A stretch of 64,000 nucleotides of DNA, from the NCBI GenBank assembly GCA_028583605.1, contig CM053328.1, forward strand, positions 10,246,782 to 10,310,781, given 5' to 3'. The stretch's first letter is position 1, and the number at the start of each line of letters is the position of its first letter. The notes under the pieces are model-generated. The model searched no databases and was not told the DNA's origin. It worked only from the letters and a program-made list of their open reading frames with translations. Shown piece after piece: positions 57,024-64,000 of the stretch. The translations under genes and the position numbers were made by a program. This DNA comes from Dastarcus helophoroides. Its lineage: Eukaryota; Arthropoda; Insecta; Coleoptera; Bothrideridae.

Positions 57024-57495
57024 ACTTATGTTATTTAACATTTCTGCGACCCAGTTTTAAAATATTTAAATTTTTAGCAATGAAAGTTGATAAATTCAGG
57101 AAGATTTTTCAAAATATTAGTATTATTTTTAAGTATTTCTTGCTCCTTTATTGTTCCCTTTCTTTGTTATGCACTGCTGACGAGCTCAACTGAGAGCGAA
57201 ACATCGATGTCCAATGCCACAACTTTTTCTTTGCATTTTTTTATATTTTCATCATTTAATAGAAAAAAAATTTTCATGTCTAATTTTGATCTTCTGTATT
57301 TCATTTTTTTCCTATTGTATGTAAAATAAACTAACCTATTTTTTGTCAGCTGTCATGAGATAACGTTTTAAAAATGTATATATTACGTAGTTATATTTCA
57401 AAAATTGTTTCAAAATATTGCCAACTTTCATTACTAAAAATTGAAATATTTCCAACTAGGTCGTAGAAATGTTAAATAAAATTGATAAAAATAAT
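57024..57495. repeat. Fold-back of repeat R57 surrounding a hammerhead motif
   Basis: The left arm 57024-57100 is the inverse of the right arm 57415-57495 (both carry AGAAATGTTAAATAA and AACTTTCATTRCTAAAAATT when read in the same sense). The loop contains the hammerhead ribozyme motif at 57171-57217. The small ORF 57087-57329 overlaps it but has no other support. Confidence 0.8.
57171..57217 (+). ncRNA. Hammerhead ribozyme motif, minimal type I
   Basis: All elements of the hammerhead are in order. Stem I 5' side is GCACTG (57171-57176). The core CTGACGA (57177-57183) has the variable position 7 as C. Stem II is GCTC/GAGC (57184-57187 and 57194-57197) with loop AACTGA. Then core GAA (57198-57200), then a very short stem III ACA/TGT (57201-57203 and 57208-57210) closed by TCGA. 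The cleavage-site nucleotide is C57211, and the stem I 3' side is CAATGC (57212-57217). Five of six stem I pairs form; one is A-C. A 3-bp stem III with a tetraloop is the form described for hammerheads in Penelope-like elements and retrozymes of animals. Self-cleavage would fall between 57211 and 57212. Activity is inferred, not shown; minimal versions of this type often need to act as dimers. Confidence 0.8.
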
Positions 57496-57689
57496 GTTTC
57501 AGTTTATTGGATCGCCTCGGATAACGCTATAGTGTTTGATTTCAACTGCAATTACTGCGTTACGTGCAATTTAATTAACCTGTACTAACTCCGAAAATAT
57601 TCATCTAAATAAAATAATGTAAGAGACATATTTAATTTGCAATCTATCCTTTGGCTCAATTAAGTTTTTTATTTGAAAAAATTGATTTT

Positions 57690-58235
57690 TGTGCCGGCCA
57701 AACATCCTTGGAATGCTAGCACCTATTTATCAATTAATTTTTTTTTTCTCAAGAACTAATGCGATATCAAAAAAACTTACAGTTTTCCGATAATCTATGA
57801 CCCAATATCTATTAACCCTATTAAAATCTAAATATTTTCTTTAAAACGCTGGGAAGTCAGGGTTGAAATGATAATTCCTTACATATTTTGAGCTGTATCT
57901 TTTAGTTTATTGGACTGAAAATTATGAAATAAATATTTTAGGATCCTTAGAGGTATCTCTTTCAAATGATGCTCCACATGATATATTAACTAAAACTTGA
58001 TTTTTCTTTGACCAAATTAACCCCAATTTTGTTATAAAATATATTCTTTTTGTAATCGTAAGCTGGCGGTGTTTGCGTAGGTCATCAAAAGCTAACGCTG
58101 TGCAAAATTTCAAATTCCTACGTTAAATTGTTTTTGAGAAATTTCTCTTTGTGACAGACGGAAGAACGGATGGACACGAAAGTGAGATTATAAGGGTTCC
58201 GTTTTTTAAGGTACGAAACCCTAAAAACGGAGAAA
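57690..58235 (+). repeat. Dispersed repeat with GGGTTCCGTTTTTTAAGGTACG tail
   Basis: The last 90 bases (GACAGACGGAAGAACGGATG, then AAGTGAGATTATAAGGGTTC, then GGTACGAAACCCTAAAAACG) are the well-known tail of a non-coding repeat found in many insect genomes. The left boundary is uncertain; I place it near GTGCCGGCCAAACATCCTTG at 57690. No coding capacity beyond a short minus-strand ORF (57922-58113) that is not convincing. Confidence 0.55.
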
Positions 58236-58449
58236 ATTGCAACGTTTTCTTCATGGAAGTTACACAAGCACATCTTCCATGAAAACCAAAGAGAAACATA
58301 TTTTTTTTATTACAAAATCTTATTTTAAGTAACGCCTATAAACAATATAAATTTTGAGATTTAAACTTGATATTTTTAGGCCTTTTTAGAATTCGTACTT
58401 TAAGTTGTAAGCTAAAAAAATCGAATTACACAATTTTTTTTTGTTTTAG

Positions 58450-58590
58450 CTACGGAGTCCAGTTTGTTAGATATTTAAATTATTATTTAAATAAATGAAA
58501 TCATTTACTTTTGAAAACATTTGTTGACACATGACTAAAATATTTAGGATTCTTAAAAGTCATCTTAAGAGCAGTTTTTTTGTTTAATTC
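58450..58590 (-). repeat. Dispersed repeat, partner of 27760-27880
   Basis: Inverted match to 27760-27880: ATTATTTAAATAAATGAAAT, CATTTACTTTTGAAAACATT and TTGACACATGACTA. Confidence 0.6.
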
Positions 58591-58743
58591 AATTCTAATA
58601 ATAATAAGGATCCAAAAAGGATAAAAAAAATCGAAATTTAGAAGTTAAAGACTAAATTTCGAAAAAAGGGAGTCAATATTTATATTAAAAAAATCTAGAT
58701 TTTAGTTTGACCCAAGAGTTTTAGAAACAAAATTGCTACTTTA

Positions 58744-59035
58744 TAAAAATTGAAATACAAATCTTGTCCCCTTAAACCAAGAAAGATTGGAAAACACAAT
58801 AAAGGTTGCTCTAACGCGTTTCGATAACCAAGCTACTATCTTCAGAGATATACATATGATAATTTGCTCTAACGCGTTTCGATAGCCAAGCTATTATCTT
58901 CAGAGATATACATATGATAGCTTGGCTATCCAAACGCGTTAGAGCAACCTTTGTTGTGTTTTCTAATCTTTCTTGGTTTCAGGGGACAAGATTTGTATTT
59001 TAATTTTTAAAGATAACCAAGGACCAGTCCGTTGC
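58744..59035 (+). repeat. Palindromic repeat family P, copy 3 (longest)
   Basis: Begins ATTGAAATACAAATCTTGTC and ends GATAACCAAGGACCAGTCCG, with inverted arms AACACAATAAAGGTTGCTCT and its inverse AGAGCAACCTTTGTTGTGTT. The centre has two tandem copies (46-60 bases each) of CTCTAACGCGTTTCGATAGC with CAAGCTATTATCTTCAGAGA. The ending GGACCAGTCCGTT is shared with copy 2 at 47868-48016. Confidence 0.85.
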
Positions 59036-60760
59036 AAAAAAAAAACTTGACAAAAAAACAAAATGTGAAAATAGTAAATTTATTGTAACCTTTCGACTTA
59101 TTTAGAGATTTTAAAGTTTCAAAAACCATGTTGGGAAAAACGTTGAAAGTCGAGATGTGATTAAAATGAAATCCTTTTACATACAGTTAAACTGTTTTTT
59201 TTTTGAACTTTAAAATGTTTTATCAAAATTCAGAGTTTAGCTTTTTGTTTTCGTTTTTTTTTTAATTTCAAGTTTTCATTTAAGGTTCTTATGATCATAT
59301 ATAAATTTACAATTGCCCAAATGTTCAACCGTTTTAAAAAATTTTAAATTTTGGATCAAAGATAAATTCATAAATAAGGATTTCGAAAAACGATTATTTT
59401 TAAATTGGTCTTGAACATTCCAATATTGTTAATATTAACGACAGTTTCTAGATGGCAGTCATAATTTTTAAAAAAAGTCTATTCTGAGTTTGAGGTCGAC
59501 ATTTTGAAGAAAAAAAATGAAATGCAATGCAAAATTTTGGAAATATGGAAATATGTTAAAATTTCCATTAAAGTAAAATTAACAAATAAGGTGTTCCTTA
59601 ATGTTTTAATTAATTTGTATTTGAAGTGATAGATGTTATAATAAAACAAATTATCATTACGAGTCAGGAAGTAAAAAACAGACATTAAAAACCAACTGAT
59701 TTTTTTTAATTAAAAAGATTTAGGGAAAAATACTTTCAAAATGTTACTGTGTTCTTTAAATTTCGAATTAGAACCTAAAATTTATATATTTTTCCAAGGT
59801 AAAAAAGTAATTATTATATAAACAAGGTTTATTTTTTTGTAATAGACTAATCTTGAAGTGAAAGTAATCTTTTGAAAGAAAAACTAAATTTATGTTAAAA
59901 AAATGGTCTCAAAATTTCAACTTTACCCCGATTTCGACTTTTATAGAAGATGCAGAAGTTAAGAATTTCTAAACAAAAAGTAAAATATTTGAAATGTTAT
60001 CAAAATTCCGAGTTTAAACTTGACATTTTTAAATCCGAAAATTTCTAGGATTATTTGACAAACATCATTATTTTCGAAAATTCAACTTTTCTGTCAAAAT
60101 GTCGCAATTAAACTCAAATTTTTAATATTAAGTTATTATAGTCAAAATTTTGTATAATTAAAACCGCAACCTGGTTGACACTGAAAGTTTGTGATTAATA
60201 TCAAAATTTATTTTTTTCGAAATTTTGATTTAGATACTCGAAATTTCTAGGAAGAAGTGGAGTTTTCAAAATTAAAGTTAAGTTTTGTAATCAGAGTCGA
60301 AATCTGATCAAAATTGAATTTTGATTAACGTCATTTTTTTCTTCAAAGGTTTGACTTAAGAAAAAGTGGAAATTTTAAAGTTAAAATCGAAATTTGGCAA
60401 TTAAAGCCGAAACGTGATTAAAATTGAAATTTTATGATTAGCGTTAAGTCAAAAAAAAGTATTGACTTAAAGAGCAATCGGTCAAATTATAAAATTAAAG
60501 TTTAAATGCCGCAGAAAGCCAATATTTTATTCTTAAAGTTTAAATTGTAGGAAAAACTGTACAGTTTCAAAAAATCAAAATTTGAACAAAAACCAAAGAT
60601 TTATGAAAAGTTTTTCCATTCGTCGAGTTTAAAATTTTTAAATGAGCAAGACAGCGGGTTAAATTTCAAATTAATAAAAAAAAATTCAAGAAAAATTCTA
60701 GCTTAAGCTCGGAATTCCTAAAATAGTGGAAATTTGAGGACTGAAAATACAGTTTCGAAC
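59036..60760. other. AT-rich filler, no gene seen
   Basis: Degenerate TCGAAATT/AAATTTCGA strings, no domain on either strand. Confidence 0.55.
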
Positions 60761-60970
60761 TGCATAAGACCTAGAGTGCAATAAATGGATCCCTCTATTT
60801 GCAGAACTCCTGTTGGAGCTATTCCATAGTTTCTTACTTCTACTTATAGATGGCGCTATACTTAGAAATCAAATGCGAATAAATGTATATTCAACCAAGA
60901 GAAAAATGAGATAAGTAATAATATGTTTTTTTATTTATCAACAATAATATTTTTTACATGACAGTTCTAA

Positions 60971-61275
60971 GAGTACGTTTAGATTGGACACTTTATTCCG
61001 TACATTTCTCTCTGACATAAGCGTCAACTATCCTGAGAGAAACTATCTCTTCCCAGCTGTGTAGATAGCTTCTCTCAGGACAGTTGACACTTATGTCAGA
61101 AAGAAATGTTCGGAATAAAGTGTCTCTTCTAAACGCACCCTGAGAGAAGCTATCCGAGACTTATCTACGCAGCTGAAAGAATATAACTTCTCTCTGGATA
61201 GTTAACACTTATGTCAGCGAGAAAATGTATTTTATGTCAGAGATAAATGTACGGAATAAAGTGTCTAATGTAAAG
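60971..61275. repeat. Fold-back repeat with a third arm
   Basis: 60971-61045 (TACGTTTAGATTGGACACTT, ATTCCGTACATTTCTCTCTG, ACATAAGCGTCAACTATCCT) is inverted at 61070-61140 (AGGACAGTTGACACTTATGT ... TCTAAACGCACCC). A third, partly overlapping copy follows to 61275 (GGATAGTTAACACTTATGTC, TACGGAATAAAGTGTCTAAT). The end TCTAAACGCACCCT also occurs at 8875-8889, so the family has at least one other trace in the window. Confidence 0.8.
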
Positions 61276-61279
61276 ACAC

Positions 61280-63185
61280 CGTAACATAAAGATAAAAGAA
61301 AACCATTTGCACAGTGTATTTCCCACAGGTACTCTTCCTCCAGTGTCTTGGACCGCAGGGGAAGGAAACGATACCTTCTTTTTATTGCTGTAAGTTCGAA
61401 GTGGTCTATCCAGGTTAGTGGATTGACAGGGATCTTGATGAAGGTGTAGATCATGAGTTAATTGCTGGTCATCTAAATTATTTTTTACAGCAAACATCGG
61501 TTTCAGACAATCGAATGATATAGCTTTTTCAATCGCATTAATATCGACGATGAAAACATGTCCGTTAACATTTTATGTGGACTAGAATAAGGAGGATATA
61601 GTGGTCGTTTGACGACATCAACTTATACGAATACGTGAGAACACACGTACAAGTCTTTTAAAATGAACAGCCTCTGTTTAAAGTGATGTGCTATAAAAGT
61701 AGATCTCACTCTTCTACTGTGTTCTCTAAATTTTTCCAACAAAGAATTAGGATCAGCCGGCATGTCTTCATGCATGAAAAATTCGCCTGGTATGAGTAAT
61801 TCTGCACCAAACATGAGTAAAGCATTAAGGCTTCCTTTGAAGCACCTACGAAGACCAAGAAGAACTGTTGGAAGTGACTGCGGCCAAGATGTAAATCATG
61901 GTACATTAAGGCAGCTTTGACAGTTCTGTGCCAAGGTTCGATAATACCATTAGACTGTGAATGATATGGCATCATATGTATCGCTGTGCACCGACCATAT
62001 AGGAAAGAGCAGTAAAAAGTCTAAACCCAAATTGAGTATCCTGGTCCGCGGTAATAGTGAGAGGCGTGCCAAACTGCGGTACCCAGTGATTAAAGGCAGA
62101 TGCAACGGTATCAGCTTCGATGTTATCTAAAGGCTGTAATAGGTGCCACTTTTGATTTCGCTGCCAGTAAAGTATACTAATAGCTTTTTTTTCTTAATTT
62201 GTGTTTTAAGATAAATTACTGCTCCCATGGCTTTTTCAGAAGTGTCGCAGCATTCATGAACTTCTATTTTCTCCATTTTTTTAAATCTTGGTAAGATGTC
62301 ATCTTAGTAAGATCACATCTTACTTCTGATGATAAAATACGTTACAGTTGCCAATTTATATTCCTTTATTGGTTCTTTGTTCCCTTGTTTCGAAAATCTT
62401 TGGAGAATTCTTTGAAATTCTTGATGATTGTCCGTAATTCTTATTTGTCTGTACATTTTCTCAATGTCTGCAACTGGCCAGCGATAAAAGCAATCAATCA
62501 TTGTCAGACAATAACGAAGCCCATTGATCATTGGAAGTTCTAGAATGTCTAGATGAACATGATCAAAACGATTGTCTGGGACTTTGATATGCTGTGATTT
62601 TGTATGGTTGTGTCTCTGAATTTTGGAACGTCGACAAGGAACACATTGTCTCGGCCATAGGGAAAAGTCTCGTTTAAGGCTAGGCCAAACGAATTTCTGG
62701 GACCAATAGGATGGGCAGGACTGTGTAGAATGTCGAAGGCGTTTTTGTGAAGAGGTTCAGGTAGATACGGACGAGTCCAACAAGTAGAACGATCACAGTA
62801 GATTTAATAGCCTTGATGATTAAAAAATTGAAGATTCAAAGCTTGATTGTCATTCAATAAGTTTCGAAGCTCTTCATCATCTTGGATGGTTTGAAAATCT
62901 AGTGCAGTGGGCATGTCAATGACATTCATTCTTGACAAAACATTGACTACGACATTTTGTTCACCCTTTACGTAAACAATTTCAGTGGTGAATTCAGAAA
63001 TAAAGCAGAGTTGTCTAGGAGAAGCTTTATCTAATTTCCGAACAAAAGCATACACTAATGGACCATAATCGGTTTTGGCAATAGAAGGACAACCTTCCAA
63101 GATGTGACGAAAGTATTTTATGTCAAAGGTAGCAAGAAGCTTCCCTTTTCTTTTGGTGAAACGGTCTGGTCTTTGGTTGTCTTCA
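61280..63185 (-). pseudogene. Decayed Ty3/Gypsy pol (RNase H and integrase)
   Basis: Minus strand. RNase H lies near 62900-63150: KLLATFDIKYFRHILEG and GPLVYAFVRKLDKASPRQLC, ending VYVKGEQNVVVNVLSRMNVI. An integrase zinc and core part follows in changing frames, with VPQFGTPLTITADQDTQF near 62035-62100 (catalytic Asp in the TADQ box), MPYHSQSNGIIEPWHRTVKA near 61916-61975 (catalytic Glu in GIIEPWH) and GRSHFQQFFLVFVGASKEAL. After that come LIPGEFFMHEDMPADPNSLL and a C-terminal strand with HHFKQRLFILKDLYVCSHVF near 61630-61680. No LTR was recognised. Frame shifts and stops are spread across it, so it is old, unlike the element at 31990-36534. Its 5' side is cut by palindromic repeat P at 63186. 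Confidence 0.85.
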
Positions 63186-63475
63186 AAAATTGAAATACAA
63201 ATCTTGTCCCCTGAAACCAAGAAAGATAAAAAACACAACAAAAGTTGCTCTAACGCATTTAGATAGCCAAGCTAAATGAAGAGGGATGCATCTCTGAAGA
63301 TGATAGCTTGGCTATCAAAAAGCGTTAGAGCAACCTTTGTTGTGTTTTTTTAAAATTGAAATACAAATATTGTCCCCTGAAACCAAGAAAGATTAAAAAA
63401 CACAACAAAGATTGCTCTAAAGAGTTTCGATAACCAAGCTTTCATCTTCAGAGAGATACTTACACCCTTTTTTTA
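63186..63475 (+). repeat. Palindromic repeat family P, copy 4 (compound)
   Basis: Three segments: AAAATTGAAATACAAATCTT... forward, then GATGATAGCTTGGCTATCAA...GTTGTG inverted, then AAAATTGAAATACAAATATT... forward again with TTGCTCTAAAGAGTTTCGAT. It joins the Gypsy relic to a Jockey-like LINE fragment and lies on the 3' side of that LINE, as does copy 1. Confidence 0.85.
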
Positions 63476-63639
63476 AAAAAAAAGTAGGGAAAATCCGCTA
63501 CAGACATCTGGGAAGATGACCCAGACAGTGTCGGACGTCCACTTAAACTACGGGTACCAACTAAAAACCCCTACTTCTTCGGGCCGGGCGCTTGGCCCCC
63601 AATCCCTCCGTCGGAACAGTACAATAGTGCTGGAGCACC

Positions 63640-64000
63640 CTTCAGCATTTTGGCTTTGGTCACTGCATAATCGATGTGTTCCTGAAATGTAAGTCTTTTT
63701 TCCAGAATTACACCTAGATACTTTGCCTGAAGTCTCCAGTCGACGTTTTGCCCATGAACATTAACATGTCTATACGGTTGGAGTCTTCTTCGAGTGAAAA
63801 AGATTGCTTGGGTTTTGTCTGCGTTGACTTGGATTCTCCATTGACCGAAGTAATCTAGTAGACTGCCCGTTGCCTCCTGGAGTGGTCTGGTGACCAACTC
63901 TGGACTGTAAGAGTACACCACCAAAGCTGTGTCCTCTGCGTAAGTTGCCAAAAAGGTGTGGTCGATTGTTGGATTGGTTCTCGGGATGTCTGCTGTGAAC
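63640..64000 (-). pseudogene. Jockey-like LINE RT fragment, cut by window edge
   Basis: Minus strand 63951 downwards: TYAEDTALVVYSYSPELVTR (catalytic box YAEDTA, one Asp changed to Glu), ATGSLLDYFGQWRIQVNADK, TQAIFFTRRRLQPYRHVNVH, VDWRLQAKYLGVILEKRLTF and QEHIDYAVTKAKMLKGAP. It is the same family as 14971-15660, to which it is very similar over this part. After residue AP the reading leaves the family (63571-63640), so the 3' end is replaced by other sequence. The upstream part lies outside the window. Confidence 0.88.

Noticed and set aside
57087..57329. 80-codon ORF over the hammerhead motif
   Set aside because: Lies in a fold-back repeat, matches no family, and is better explained by the ribozyme-bearing repeat.
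63285..63335. Hammerhead-like CTGAAGAT-GATAGC..GCTATC-(G/A)AAA in palindromic repeat P
   Set aside because: One extra base before stem II, no plausible stem III loop, and the GAAA is AAAA in this copy; kept only as a resemblance.
1..64000. CRISPR arrays, bacterial operons, phage or organellar genes
   Set aside because: Tandem repeats here have no spacer-repeat structure, and all recognisable coding traces are eukaryotic transposable elements.

Overview
This window is repeat-dominated DNA from an animal, most likely an insect or other arthropod. I infer this from several mariner/Tc1 relics, a BEL/Pao relic, RTE-like and Jockey/R1-like LINE relics, two Ty3/Gypsy elements, hAT-type termini and very AT-rich filler. 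I recognise no host protein-coding gene, rRNA or tRNA, and almost every coding trace is a decayed transposable element (TE). The species cannot be named from the sequence.

Layout. 1-2.2 kb: the right end of a hAT-like AT-rich element, a mariner relic and a dispersed repeat. 2.2-7.1 kb: AT-rich filler with one small unidentified ORF remnant. 7.1-8.9 kb: a BEL/Pao relic (gag, protease, RT). 9.4-10.1 kb: a fold-back element around an ATT microsatellite. 11.1-12.7 kb: a LINE RT. 14-18.3 kb: LINE pieces, a Tc1-like relic, and a mariner that landed at a TA inside a tandem satellite. 20.9-25.6 kb: a long decayed minus-strand LINE (ORF1, endonuclease, RT, RNase H) with an internal inverted RT piece. 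27.9-30.1 kb: two fused LINE 3' ends and an irritans-type mariner.

The clearest structure is a nest at 30.2-39.7 kb. A LINE endonuclease region is split by a 9.0 kb hAT-like element (30593-39585, 8-bp target duplication ATATCGAT). That element in turn holds a young Gypsy element (31990-36534) whose two 376-bp LTRs differ at only two sites. The Gypsy gag is intact, but protease and most of RT are missing by an in-frame deletion. At 41.5-50 kb a mariner relic is split by two further hAT-like elements (3.7 and 4.4 kb) with CAGTGGCGGCTCG-type ends, no coding capacity, and interiors made of degenerate strings such as TCGAAATTTTGAAAA. Similar AT-rich DNA fills much of the rest of the window and may be of the same origin.

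50.1-54.3 kb holds an RTE-like LINE 3' half and a threefold ~500-bp tandem array that includes a LINE segment. At 57171-57217 there is a hammerhead ribozyme motif of the minimal type I form known from Penelope-like elements, lying inside a fold-back repeat. 58.7-64 kb holds copies of a palindromic repeat, a fold-back element, a decayed Gypsy pol and a Jockey-like RT. A short hairpin repeat recurs four times. The 47.9 kb copy has an exact 12-bp target duplication and an empty-site counterpart at 42.9 kb, which marks it as an independently mobile, SINE-like unit.
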